Shown here: piece by piece, positions 12,501 through 23,514 of the stretch
Layout of the letters: each line of letters opens with the position of its first letter
Numbering within the stretch: position 1 is the stretch's first letter
Assembly: GCA_944474755.1 (NCBI GenBank)
Contig: OX104118.1
Span: 69,879,575 to 69,943,574, forward strand
DNA length: 64,000 nucleotides
Reading direction: 5' to 3'
DNA from: Limnoperna fortunei
Taxonomy: Eukaryota > Mollusca > Bivalvia > Mytilida > Modiolidae
Notes under the pieces: generated by a model
Databases searched by the model: none
What the model saw: only the letters and a program-made list of their open reading frames with translations
What the model was told of the DNA's origin: nothing
Program-made: the position numbers and the translations under genes

Positions 12501-13164
12501 AAAAACGGAAAATTATATAAAAAATTGCCATTTAAGGGCAATAACTCCTATAAGGAGTCATCTGACAATTTCAGACTAATACAGTGAATTGTAGGGCTTG
12601 TATTGTTGATCATTTTTGCTATTTACAGTTTTACTCTAGCTGTTATAGTTTTAAAGTTACAGGACAAAAACGGAAAATTTCATAAAAAATTACCATTTAA
12701 GGGCAATAACTCATATAAAGAGTCATCTGACAATTTCAGACCAACCAAGTGAATTGTAGGGCTTTTATTGCTGATCATTTTTGCCATTTACAGTTTCACT
12801 CTACCTCGTATATTTTTCAGGTTATATTGTAAATACCAAAAATTTTGTCAAAAATCGTCAAAAAAGGGCAATAACTCCTACAAGAAGCCAATACACAACT
12901 TTGCACTAATAGCAACTATTGTAGAACTTAATGTGCTGATCAATTTGAAGTAACGGTTTCCTCTATAGCTATTATAGTTATTTAGATAATGATCAAAAAC
13001 CTGTGTTGACCCCCATGTTCTATTTTTAGTAACAGGGGCCATATTTGTCTGTTGATCAACACCCTGGGTACAAACTTGAAACTAGGAACCCTAAGGATGA
13101 TTGTGGACGACGGACGCCAAGTGATAGCAATAGCTCACATGGACCTTCGGTCCAGGTGAGCTAA
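9554..13164 (+). repeat. Family B tandem-monomer element, expanded copy (about 20 monomers)
   Basis: It begins 'tagaGGCTCCCAGGAGCCtg' (hairpin) and 'cgctcacctgga'. It ends with the hairpin TGGACCTTCGGTCCA, 'ggtgag' and CTAA, a Helitron-style CTRR end. 'gctcacctgg' and 'ccaggtgagc' are inverted termini. The interior has about twenty monomers of about 165 bp ('aagggcaataactcctat', 'acaggacaaaaacggaaaat') and shorter 137 bp variants. Units 11042-11810 and 11811-12579 are a nearly exact 769 bp higher-order repeat. No gene lies inside. Confidence 0.8.
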
Positions 13165-13422
13165 AAACGTAACGAGTTTGTCTCTCGCGGATGAACATTA
13201 GACTATTAGATTAAATCATAATATTAGTTATCAGTTATACAACAAATGAGACACCATACGAAAGGACATGTATAGTAAAGTTGTTCAAGATAAATGTGGC
13301 GCACCGATTAATGATATTGATAGATTCCTCCAATGTGACCTATATTTAACAAGCGTAAGGCTATTATTACACGCCTGTCCGCAGTAGTTTCTATGTATTT
13401 GAGCATTAGCAAGGGGAAAGTT

Positions 13423-13590
13423 TGCCATGCAACTTTCCAAAAAACTCTAATCTCCGCAGGAAAACCTTAATTTCCGGGTGACAACCTTAATTTACAAAAC
13501 TAACACTAAATTTTAACAGATTTCCTTAACAAATTAAGGTTTTCCCCAGAGATGAAGGTTTTCTGGGGGAATTAAGGTTTTGGTGTTTGT
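13423..13590. mobile_element. Small foldback element, copy 2
   Basis: Reverse-complement partner of 4403-4561. Iterated 'aaccttaat' on the left and 'attaaggtt' on the right bracket 'acactaaattttaacagatt'. Confidence 0.6.
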
Positions 13591-13741
13591 AGTGAATGCA
13601 CGGACAATGCAGAGACTATCTGAAGATTTCAATGGGTAATATAAATTTGCTTAGTAGTCATCTGGAAATACTTTATTTTGTAATCATTTAAACACACATA
13701 TTATTTCTTTATTGCTAATTTAATTCAGCTACAATAATTAC

Positions 13742-13912
13742 CTGAGTAACTAAAATGCCAACAGTACAAACAAGGAATATATTCATTCTTTAAAAGGTAA
13801 TTCATTAGCTCCATTTTTATTTCTCGAGGATGAAGAGAAAACAGTTCAAGATGTTCACTGCAGTCAATACTTTCAGAAATTATTTTACGTACCATTGGAT
13901 ATAATGTTAGAA
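13742..13912 (-). CDS. Exon of the unidentified minus-strand gene
   Basis: Acceptor 'gttcttttttcag' and donor CTCAG|GTAATT bound 171 bp with one open frame, phase 1 in and 1 out. It encodes 56 residues including TLYPMVRKIISESIDC, HLELFSLHPREIKMELMNYL and EYIPCLYCWHF. Three Cys (one near the N-terminal third, two at the C-terminal end in CLYC) suggest a disulphide-containing segment. No domain is recognised. Phases match the exons at 14139-14217 and 1896-2145. Confidence 0.6.
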
Positions 13913-14138
13913 CTGAAAAAAGAACAAACTGTAAATCTATGTAATTTTATTTATATACTATACATATCATTGTCAACACAGCTTCAAACAATTTTATGGC
14001 TTAAAGGTCCAGGGAATGCTAATAAGATTTCCATCAAATAAAAATTAAACATTCAATCATGAGGGCATCCCTATTTCCAATATGGGAACACACAAGATAA
14101 GTTTGCAGAAACTTTTTAATATTATAGTCACAAATTAC

Positions 14139-14217
14139 CTTCATTATTCTCACAACCAGTTTTAATACTTGTTATATTAAATTCACAGGAAGCTGGCATA
14201 GCCATTGATGATGGCAG
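14139..14217 (-). CDS. Exon of the unidentified minus-strand gene
   Basis: A good polypyrimidine acceptor ('ctgttcttttacttcag') and donor GAAG|GTAATT bound 79 bp, phase 0 in and 1 out. It encodes LPSSMAMPASC, an N-glycosylation sequon (FNITS) and TGCENNE. Its first residues continue the hydrophobic segment of the exon at 17368-17411. Confidence 0.5.
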
Positions 14218-15096
14218 CTGAAGTAAAAGAACAGCAAAAATGTTTACATGTGTCATAAAGCATAATATTGTATTACATTGAATATTATAAAGGAAATTGA
14301 AATCAGTTTCGGTAATTTATATAAGTGCAGTCAAAACTGCACGAATTAGGTCATATAAGGTATATAATCCAATCACTACGTACATGTACACAGGGCAGTT
14401 TCGAGAATTTTTCTAAGGTATTGAGGGATTTAGTCACTATGACTTTCACACTGAATAAGCATCTGCTCTCAAGCATCCATTTTTCTGGTGACATATAATT
14501 GCACAGTATACACATTATATTGAATCAATTGAAGACAGTGAACTGATAAAAATAAAATATACTGGTGTTTGTTTATCAATTGGTTACGATATTTATTAAA
14601 GGGGTGTTGTACTTTTTTATAACTGTTTAATGTCAGTAAAAAGTTGTATCTTGGAAGTAAACAAACTGTGCTTAATCCATATGAACCACATAAAACATAC
14701 TAAAAATTCACAAAATCTTTGCATGTAATTTTTATTTGTATTACATATTTAATCAAAAGGGGGAAGACTGTCTGCATGAGTATGATTGCTATGACTATTT
14801 TGTTGGCAATGTAGTACCAATTAATCAGTTTAGAGAAATGAAATTAGTTAGGCATGATGAATGTACAGAAATTTTTTTCAAAAGACAAAATAATTTATGT
14901 AATGGATTATATTTCCTTTAAAGTACTGGTACACATATATGTCATACAAAACACAGATTTATTAAATTCATTCATAAACAGAGACTTCAATCTCCTTGTA
15001 AACAACCATGAAGCAACAGAACACAAATCAGTACTCATCCACTGCACAAGTATAGCATTAAATTAAATAGCCTTCAAACAGTTACAAAATATCTTA
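14218..15096. other. Intron with a diverged direct repeat
   Basis: 14571-14790 is a diverged direct copy of about 16170-16390 ('gtttatcaattggtta'/'gtttatcaatttttca'; 'acatattta[ac]tcaaaag'). No exon is recognised. The plus open frames at 14736-15066 fall partly in the repeat. Confidence 0.35.
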
Positions 15097-15360
15097 TAAT
15101 TTTGACGTAATATTTCAACCGCTTGACCTATGTGGAAAATATAGTTCTAGTCACGAGTGAATTTGTTCAGTTCTCAGCAGCTGATTATTTGAAAATAATA
15201 ATGTCACAATAAGAACTCATGAGGTCATAAATAAAACACCTTCCATTTACTGTGTATTCAAGTCATGAACTTAAATTGGGGTTCTGGGACTTTGTACTTC
15301 AATTCACAAAATGTACAACTTTTTAAAATTAGAGAAACAGAATCTTACGTAAGTACTCTT

Positions 15361-15437
15361 GGATTATCGGATTTCTCCAATCTCGATAGTTAAATTATGG
15401 AAATTTAACTATCTTGATTGGAGAAATCCGACAATCC
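15361..15437. repeat. 77 bp near-perfect palindrome
   Basis: GGATTaTCGGATTTCTCCAA ... TTGGAGAAATCCGAcAATCC, with inner arms 'gatagttaaat' and 'atttaactatc', gives a hairpin with arms over 30 bp. A related, longer hairpin is at 16895-17080. Confidence 0.85.
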
Positions 15438-16894
15438 ACCTGTACTAATGAAAGATCCTATATTTTTCCCCTATTATTAATTAAACGGGTTTTTAAATGT
15501 TACAACAGGTTCAAATACCAGATGAAATACATAGCAATAAATCTTGAAAACTGGCAGGAAAAATACTGATATTATCATCAAAAAGCCTGTACTAGAACTA
15601 ACTCTCTAGTAATTAAATCCACAAATAAGACTAAAACAAGGTGATGAAACAATTGAACATATAAAGATGAAATACACCAAACACACCATAAACCAAACGA
15701 TTTGCTAGTATGTCTTACTTCATTAACAAGAGTCAGGAATTTCAGTCTTCAAGAAATCTTTCCAAAGAATGCTGGACATTCGGTCCACCAACTTTCCCAG
15801 AAATGCTGGACCGAAGCAGCTTTTGCCGGACCAAATTAGTCTGATGTTGCCATTGTTTACCTTTAACTAGCTACCTTATATGCATGCAGATACAGACATA
15901 TATATATCATACATATAAGTTATTGTAAACATCATACTATTCAAAACTGTTATAAACAAGCTAAAATAACATTTTATTATACACAGAAATAAATCACAAA
16001 GCTAACAGCAACTGCTCCATGGGACACCCATCTACAGAAATTATCATGTCATTGAAAACTAGTTATCTTTATACCTTCAATTTCAGCTTACTAGTATATA
16101 TTATCAAAGCCAATTATTAAAGTATAATATGTTTTTAACGAACTTTTGAGTTTCAACCCCATTTTAAAGTGTTTGTTTATCAATTTTTCATTAAAGGCCG
16201 TTGTAGTCTACTTTTTTCTCATTTCTCGCTGTTGGTAATTAGACATATCACGGAAATAATAAACAAATGGCGCGTTATCCATTTTCCAAACTAAAACATT
16301 TCTAAAATGAGTTATATACGTAGGATCGTTGCAATTTTTATTGGTTTTACATATTTACTCAAAAGTTGGAAGTCTGTATGAATCAGTACTACCAGATATA
16401 CAAGTATTTTCGGTGAACAAACCATCAGGGCGACTTGAACTTCGATAATAACAATGTTGGACTTTCAGACTGATGAAACACAATTGTTTACCGGTCCAAG
16501 CGTTATTATATCGGTTTTGTCCGTCAGACAGACGCATTTCGTTAAGACTGGAATTTTAACACTGATGACATTATTTAAATTATTTAGAACATTTCAGAAA
16601 CATTAAAATTATTGGTTCAAGGTGCTGGACATGACTTGATTGATTGGATGTTTGCTTTACATCCAGCAAGCAGTATTCCAGCTATATTCAGGACAAAAAC
16701 AAGTTAACAAATATTAAAACAATTTGTAAAAGATGCACCAAAGGGAAACATTCTGAAGGCCACTGGAAAAGCATGGGGCATAAAGGCAGGGCTGTAAAAA
16801 TAACTTGTTGTACAGAGTTAAACACTAGTAATAACATATTTCAGTAATACATTTACATAAAAAAATGTATCTGAAGTTAGACAAAGTAGACATA

Positions 16895-17080
16895 TAGGAT
16901 CTTACATTAGTATGAGTAGATTATCAGATTTCTCCAATCGAGATAGTTAAATTATGAAATTTTAACTCCGAGCCTTGGCGAGGACTTAAATTTCCATAAT
17001 TTGACTCGTTGGCAAGGACTTAAATTTCCATAATTTAACTATCGAGATTGGAGAAATCCAAGAGTACTCATGTAAGAGTC
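16895..17080. mobile_element. MITE-like palindromic block
   Basis: 'ggatcttacattagtatgag' and 'gatttctccaatcgagatag' on the left are mirrored by 'ctatcgagattggagaaatc' and 'gagtactcatgtaagagtc' on the right. The centre repeats 'gaggacttaaatttccataa'. Same family as 15361-15437. Confidence 0.6.
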
Positions 17081-17367
17081 TGTTTCTCTAATTTTAAAAA
17101 GTAGTAAATTTGCGAGACAAAGTACAAATTCTCCCAACCCCAATTTTACGTTCATGACTTGAATACACAGTAAATGGAAAGTGTTTTATGACATCATGAG
17201 TTCTTATTGTGATGTTATTATTTTTAACCAATCAACTGCTGAGAACAACAAAATCCCTAGTGGTGAGAACTATATATTCCACACCAGTCAAGCAGTTGAA
17301 ATAATACGTCAAAATTAGAGAAAAAGTTGTTCACAATTTTTAATAATATAAATATGAATGAACTTAC

Positions 17368-17411
17368 AATCAACAGAATCATGATTGATGCCATCATAGA
17401 AAATTTGTATT
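17368..17411 (-). CDS. 44 bp exon encoding a hydrophobic segment
   Basis: Acceptor 'tttttttcag' and donor GATT|GTAAGT, phase 1 in and 0 out. It encodes EYKFSMMASIMILLI; with the next exon (LPSSMAM) this gives about 18 hydrophobic residues. It is either an internal membrane segment or, if translation starts at the MM here, a signal peptide with a plausible cut after SMA. The exons at 17792-18026 and above would then be 5' or belong to another isoform. Confidence 0.45.
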
Positions 17412-17791
17412 CTGAAAAAAAAAGGCATGTATACCAGTACATTGATGAATCAATAATTGTTTTAGTACTAGCATTTTGTTCCAGCACAGGAGGAGAAGTC
17501 TGAAAGGTTTTATGTCATATTTTTTACTGAAATAATACATACATGAAGATATGAGGAAGACAATTTTAAACACCTTTTTTTCAATTTGACTTGTACCGAT
17601 CGAGTCGAGGTGCCAGGAAATAAAACTGTACGACCACAGAGATATATTTTTTCTCAGTTTTTAAAATGTCGTTTTTCTGGGGTTTTTTTTAGAAGATACG
17701 AAGGTGTCTTTTTTATATTGGAAACTGAGGCTCTTTCCAACTTGCTACAAGATCATGAAATTGTACAAATTATTTAAAATCAGTTCATTAC

Positions 17792-18026
17792 CTGTGAAAT
17801 AATCTGCTTTGAAGCTACCATGTCTGCATCTACTGTAATATTTATTAAACATGTTCTCATTTCTCACCGTCTCATTTTTAACATTTGGCACAGAAGCAAC
17901 CCAACAGAGAGAAGTTTCACATTTGAATGGTTCCTTGAAATATACTACTTCATTGAGCTCATTCTTATAGGTGATGTCAAGGCCCAAACTTAACACGTCT
18001 TCCATCTCATATGACTCTGAGTCTCT
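17792..18026 (-). CDS. Exon of the unidentified minus-strand gene, Cys-containing segment
   Basis: Acceptor 'tttatttattgcactctag' and donor CACAG|GTAATG bound 235 bp, phase 0 in and 1 out. It encodes 78 residues including LGLDITYKNELNEVVYFKEP, CETSLCWVASVPNVKNETV (NET sequon) and YYSRCRHGSFKADYFT. The Cys and glycosylation site suit an extracellular or luminal location before the hydrophobic exon. No homologue is recognised. Confidence 0.55.
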
Positions 18027-18326
18027 CTAGAGTGCAATAAATAAAATTGTACAAGTATACTGTCTTTTTACTGGGTTAAAATGTTTTCTGTCAGAGGATG
18101 TGGGACCACAATAAGATCGACCGAGTTGCTTTCCAACTGGCTATCCTTGATCACTTGTGACGGTGTTTACACAGTAATTAAGTGATTAATTATCAAATAA
18201 TATCTTTCTTTTTTTTTATTTATTTTTGTACATAGTCAGGATTTTACATGTACCCTTACATCACCACCTGATCATGGTGTAATGGGTATCTTTACAAAAG
18301 AAAAATTCAAAATACATCCCATCTAC

Positions 18327-18490
18327 TGTACAGGCCAAGTGAATTTTAATTTCTCCACCCATCGTGGTGGGGGTGGAGGAGAGTGGAGAGACAGTTTCCT
18401 CCACTGTTACTCAACTCTCCTTGGTGGAGTCACAGTGTTTTCGCAGTGGAGTGCCGATCACGTTGTCGCGGTGGATAGCCGGCCAAAAAG
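18327..18490 (+). repeat. Family Z GC-rich dispersed repeat, copy 1
   Basis: It starts 'tactgtacaggcc..gaattttaatttctcc' and is full of 'ggtggag/ctccacc' inverted words. The same start and words occur reverse-complemented at 26520-26690. Its GC content contrasts with the AT-rich surroundings. Confidence 0.5.
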
Positions 18491-18665
18491 ATCATAAAAT
18501 CACATCAGAACAATGTTTCCTTTCTCTAGAAAATGTTCTACTTCTTATATTTTCTTCAGTGTTGGCAAACATCACCAGAACAACATCGTCTACAGTGCCT
18601 GTTTTCGTCAATAAAGGACAGTGAAATTGTGCTCATATGCTTGAGTGTGCATACAACAAACTATG
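18491..18665 (+). repeat. Diverged copy of 22350-22560
   Basis: Shares 'atattttcttca', 'acatcaccagaacaacatcg'/'acatcaacaagacaagatcg', 'gtctayagtgcc' and 'catatgcttgagtgtgcata' with 22350-22560. Part of a locally duplicated segment. Confidence 0.55.
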
Positions 18666-18722
18666 TACCATGTGTTATAAAATTAATTATCCCTTTAAAT
18701 TAATTGCATAATACATAATAAA

Positions 18723-19174
18723 TGACAATGGCTCTGTAAATGAACTTTGACTGAGGGAGAGGAAAATAGTTCTTATTTTGATATTTGACTGCGCCAAACT
18801 GTAGAATAGACAGTGGATTTATTATTCAATGGAATTTTAATATTGGAGCTGTATTTAAAAAGCAGTTTCATATAGAATTTATAAATAAATTTATTCAGAT
18901 AATTTATTAAATGTATTGGGTATTTTTTTATCTGATTGTTCAAAGCCTATTTCTGGACTATTTTATGGGTGTAAGGGAGTTTCCATGAGTATTTTCTAAA
19001 TTTGCAAAAAAATTTAATCTGACATGGCACCCCGAAAATTTAAAGTGATATACATGAAATTATTCCGGTTGTTTTGAGGGGTCTCTCATTACTCAACGAA
19101 ACTTGGTGCGTAAAGTGAGAGCAAAAAATGTCAATAGTTTCCCCTATACAAAAATAATTAAGAGGCCGTTGTCA
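18723..19174 (+). mobile_element. 450 bp element with TGACAAYGGC/GCCGTTGTCA ends, copy 1
   Basis: Nearly identical to 21289-21747 over its whole length. Termini TGACAATGGC and GCCGTTGTCA are inverted repeats. There is no coding frame. Either a MITE in two copies or the LTR pair of a 3 kb element (TG...CA ends), but no primer-binding site, polypurine tract or target duplication is evident. Confidence 0.65.
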
Positions 19175-21288
19175 AGTTGAAGTGTTGATTTTTTACTTTG
19201 TTTTCTAAAAGTTTGTATGCCAATGATGTTATTAGTTCAGCCACTGCAGCTATAATGCTGTAACTTTCACTTTATTCTGTCAGATAACAGTAAACAATTA
19301 AAAAATACATCTTTCTGTCTAAATTTTACTCAAAAACATTAAAATTTATGGTTTAAAACAGTAAGTTACATGGCCTTGAATGGCATAAAATTGTCAGATT
19401 TCCTTGAAGACAGAAACAAGAATTTAAGAAAAAATTGCTAAATTACTCAATGGAAAACAGAGGCGAAATTAATTTAGTAATTAAACACTATTGCAACTAA
19501 ATAAATTTAACTTTGAACAAAACCAAAAAAAAATTACCTGTGTGTACCTCAACCCTTTAGAAGAGCAAAACATAGCGCATGGGAAATCGGCGAGATAAGG
19601 TTCTATATCAGGGTTCACCACAGGCTATTCAAGGGCGGTGCTCCTCCACTCTTGAATTTGTTTCCTCCACCCTTGAATTTTGAGCTTCATACTAAAAGTT
19701 TGACTTTATTCTTAAAACAATGAAGTTTTTAAATACAAAAAATACATGTATATTGTGACTGGTAGCAAAAACACAAGTGGGAAAACAAAAACAAAGACTG
19801 ATGACACTATTATGACTAAATAAATGTCACTCTAAAATTTTTATGAGTAAGGAAATGGATCATCTTCCGACTTGCACCACCCTTGAATTTTGAGCTGTGG
19901 TGATCCCTGTATATGATATTGTTCACAAATGTACTTTCAACCAAATCCATGATACTGTTTACCCAAAAAGCATGCAAAGCCAGTAAAATAGGGTTTGTAT
20001 TTTATTTATATCATTAATTTTTGTCTGAAAAACTGATCCAGTAGCAACAGATAGAGTCGGGTCATAATCTAGCACGCACTTTCCCCCCAAACAAATTATG
20101 ATTGCATGACCATTTCTACAAGAATGTATTTAAATCCAGCATTTTTCCTCAAATGCTTAATTTTACCAAGGGGAAACACTTGTAATCAACATTCATATTT
20201 CTACTTTTTAGCAATTAACAAAATAGACACTAATAAAGTTAAAACCTTGTCAACCAAGGGAGATAATTGTAGGCACTGAAGAATGTAAACAAACTATAAA
20301 ATGAAGCTTTTATTGTAAATATATGAAATTGATCCATATTTAAAGAACAAAATTAGAAGATAATAATCCGATTCCTATTTTAGAAATGCAATCACAGAAA
20401 TGTCTTCATGAGATTACAAAGATATCTTAAACATTGTTTGTGGGAGGGGGGGGGGGGTGCATATGTAGATGAAAAAAGCCAGGATATGAGCATGTATATA
20501 TAAAAGTGACATATCAGTAGGTGGAGTGGTTTCATTTGGTAACCATGGACCTTGTACACAATAAATGCACTAGGTTACTAATTTTAAAAACATGTTTTTT
20601 TGCTTTCACCATTTATTTCAAATTCTTGTATTGATGTTTACTTGTTTACAATATATGGTTACAACATCATAGCATTATGACGTCACAGTTTGCATGATGT
20701 CATAAAGAGTACTTCAAAACTCCTGGCTGTGTAAATCTCTTTTTTAAGAAACTTCTTTGGAAATATTACTATTAACCTATTAATAATCAGTTGAATTTTA
20801 GTAAATACAAATGTACACTCATTTCTGAACCATAATTATTTGATTTATATATTGAGTACTGTTTAAGAATGTTTGATTGTGAAATTAATACAAAAATTAG
20901 AAAGTAAATGTAAAAATTTGATCTAAAAGATAAGTAATGTGCCCATTTTTCTTCTTAAAAAGGTAAAATTTTTATAACTTTGGAATTCAGTATTGATATT
21001 ATTTAAAGATATAGCCTTCCTATGGTTTATTATGACATATATATAGGTTGCGAAAGCGAAAACTTATCATCCAGCTATAGATATAATGACACATAAAAAT
21101 TGTTTATTTTATTTAAAATCAAGTGTTGAGTTGAACAATTGAAAGCGTTAAAGTTTGTTCATAAAACAGGTTGAAACGGCTTTATTTTATTTCGGAATGA
21201 GATGAAACTTGGTAGATTTGCTTGTAATATGGGGAACAAAAATAAAATTCAGTAAAAAGTGTGAAAATTGAAAATTTTGTTTTCAATT
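19175..21288. other. 2.1 kb between the paired 450 bp elements
   Basis: It holds a hAT-like MITE (19609-19909) and a 12-G run at 20446-20457. Its ends, GCCGTTGTCAAgTTGAA and TTCAAtTTGACAACGGC, are themselves inverted. No reverse transcriptase, gag or transposase frame is seen. Confidence 0.35.
19609..19909. mobile_element. 301 bp hAT-like MITE
   Basis: Terminal inverted repeats CAGGGTTCACCACAG and (complement) CAGGGATCACCACAG, followed by 'attcaagggyggtgc'. Flanked by TATAT on both sides (19604-19608, 19910-19914). CAGGG termini suggest hAT, but hAT normally duplicates 8 bp, so the class is uncertain. Confidence 0.6.
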
Positions 21289-21747
21289 TGACAACGGCTC
21301 TGTAAATGAACTTTGACTGAGGGAGAGGAAAATAGTTCTTATTTTGATATTTGACTGCGCCAAACTGTAGAATAGACAGTGGATTTATTATTCAATGAAA
21401 TTTTAATATTGGAGCTGTATTTAAAAAGCAGTTTCATATAGAATTTATAAATAAATTTATTCAGATAATTTATTAAATGTATTGGGTATTTTTTTATCTG
21501 ATTGTTCAAAGCCTATTTCTGGACTATTTTATGGGTGTAAGGGAGTTTCCTTGAGTACCCTTCGGATTTTCTAAATTTGCAAAAAAATTTATCTGACATG
21601 GCACCCCGAAAATTTAATGTGATATACGTGAAATTATTCCGGTCGTTTTGAGGGGTCTCTCATTACTTAACGAAACTTGGTGCGTAAGTGAGAGCAAAAA
21701 ATGTCAATAGTTTCCCCTATACAAAAATAATTAAGAGGCCGTTGTCA
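21289..21747 (+). mobile_element. 450 bp element, copy 2
   Basis: Partner of 18723-19174, with a few substitutions and small indels (an extra 'cccttcgg' at about 21558). The last bases run directly into the first unit of the segmental triplication. Confidence 0.65.
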
Positions 21748-23310
21748 AATGACAATTCCTGACCATATTTGATTACACAATTAAGGGTACAAAGGTAATG
21801 CTGTCATATAACCAATTAGCGTTAAATATGTCTTTAATTACCTTTGATCATTTGACAGTGTGAACTACAGTTCAAAAATGAACTCACAATCTGAATTATA
21901 TTTGAACAGTGTCAAAGCTGTCCGTTTTAAATAAATAACAGTGTCTTCTTGGATTTTTATAAACATTGTAGAATCTTGGTATCAGAATGTCTCCGGAGAA
22001 ACATACGTTCACAACTCCAAAAGAAAAAGAATACATTATGCCAATAATGAAGCTTCTCGGTATTCCATCTGTCTTTATCCACGTTCTTTTTGAAAGCATT
22101 TAAAAATATCCAGTATCAATCCAATAAATTAAAATAATCGTTGAATTCTATTAACAGCTTGTTTGTTTGCGTCACCAAAACCGAAGGTATAATTATAAAA
22201 TAATTAATAGATAAAATAGTGGTGGAATAAATAAAGGTATACTGCCTGTCATTTCATTTTCATCGTTTTTTTAAAATAATTATAACCACTTCACAGGTAT
22301 ATCTTTGTACACTACTTGCACGTGCTATTTTACAAGCGGTTAAATAATTGATTCAAGAAGCAGACGATACCTCAATTATCGTGTTCTACTGTCATATATT
22401 TTCTTCAAATTTTACAAACATCAACAAGACAAGATCGTCTATAGTGCCGTTTACATCTATAAATGTAAGTGAAATTGTTGTCATATGCTCGAGTGTGTAT
22501 ACAACAAACTTTATATTTTTTGTTGTAAAATTAATTGGACGATCCCTTGTAAATTAAGCACAATGACACTTCTGACCATTTTTCATTACATAATTAGTGG
22601 TACACAGGTAATGCTGTCCGATGATAACCAATTATCATTAATTAGGCCGTACCTGTGATCATTTGACATCCCTGAACTACAGTTAAAAAACGAAATCACA
22701 AGCGTCTTTTTGGTTTTTTATAAACCTTGTAGAATCTCGGAATCATAATGTCTATGGAGGAAATATAATCACAACTCCAAAAGAATAAGTAATCCATCTT
22801 TCTTTGCAGATTTTTTTTTTTAAAGCATTTTAAAATATCCGGTTACAATAATGTAAAATAACATTACTTGCACGTGCTATTGTGAAAGCGGTAAATACTT
22901 TGATTGACAAGCAGAAGATATCCTCAATTATTGAAATGTGCTTTTTTTACCGAATATTTTAGAAATTAGTTATATATAATTTATTATATTCAAGTATATT
23001 GTGGATTTGCAAACAATATAGTCTAAACTGTGTTCTGTGTAAGGTAATAACTGTCCAGCACGGATTAAACTAGCATGTAATACGAAGGTAAGTACTTATC
23101 AAGCAATATTTGCTATACAGAAATGATTGCCTAATTCTTAATTAGTACGCCGACACTTCCTGGACATTTTCAATTAATTAGTGTAACAAAGGTAATACTG
23201 TCTGATAATTAGGTCGTTATTTACCTTTGAACTCACAGACTGACCTACACTACAGTTTACAAACAAGCTAATTATATTTGAACAGTGTCAAAGCTCTCAG
23301 TTTAAAATAA
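21748..23310. repeat. Diverged segmental triplication
   Basis: Units starting at about 21750, 22562 and 23150 share 'ggta(c)a(a/c)aggtaat(g)ctgtc' and 'gaactacagtt(c)aaaaa'; the first and third also share 'ttgaacagtgtcaaagct'. The minus-strand frame at 21896-22099 (67 aa with a hydrophobic start) is open only in the first unit; the second has stops at the same place, so coding is doubtful. Confidence 0.5.
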
Positions 23311-23514
23311 GTGGATGCGAGTTATTTGACGATTCATATTGTCAAACAGGTGTCCATGGATGTCGAAGTTGTCACTTTGTCATTGCAGAGAAGGTGAAAA
23401 CAACTGTTAACTTTAGTAATTGATAAATATATTGAGAAGAAATATAATATGGAAGTTGGTAAGCCTCTAAGCCTAAGTTTACCTCTACATAAGAAAGAAC
23501 AACAAATGCATAAA

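Larger units (their letters stand above)
15097..17317. mobile_element. 2.2 kb element or segment with ~300 bp inverted arms
   Basis: 15097-15413 and 17021-17317 are reverse complements with moderate divergence: 'taattttgacgtaatatttcaa', 'cttccatttactgtgtattc' and 'aattagagaaacaga' on the left pair with their complements on the right. Each arm ends inward in a palindromic MITE-like block. The interior (15.4-17.0 kb) has no transposase; it holds a diverged direct copy of 14571-14790. Long terminal inverted repeats suggest a foldback-type transposon or an inverted duplication. Confidence 0.6.

Noticed and set aside
18723..21747. Certain call as an LTR retrotransposon
   Set aside because: TG...CA ends fit, but there is no primer-binding site, polypurine tract, target duplication or retroviral-type gene.
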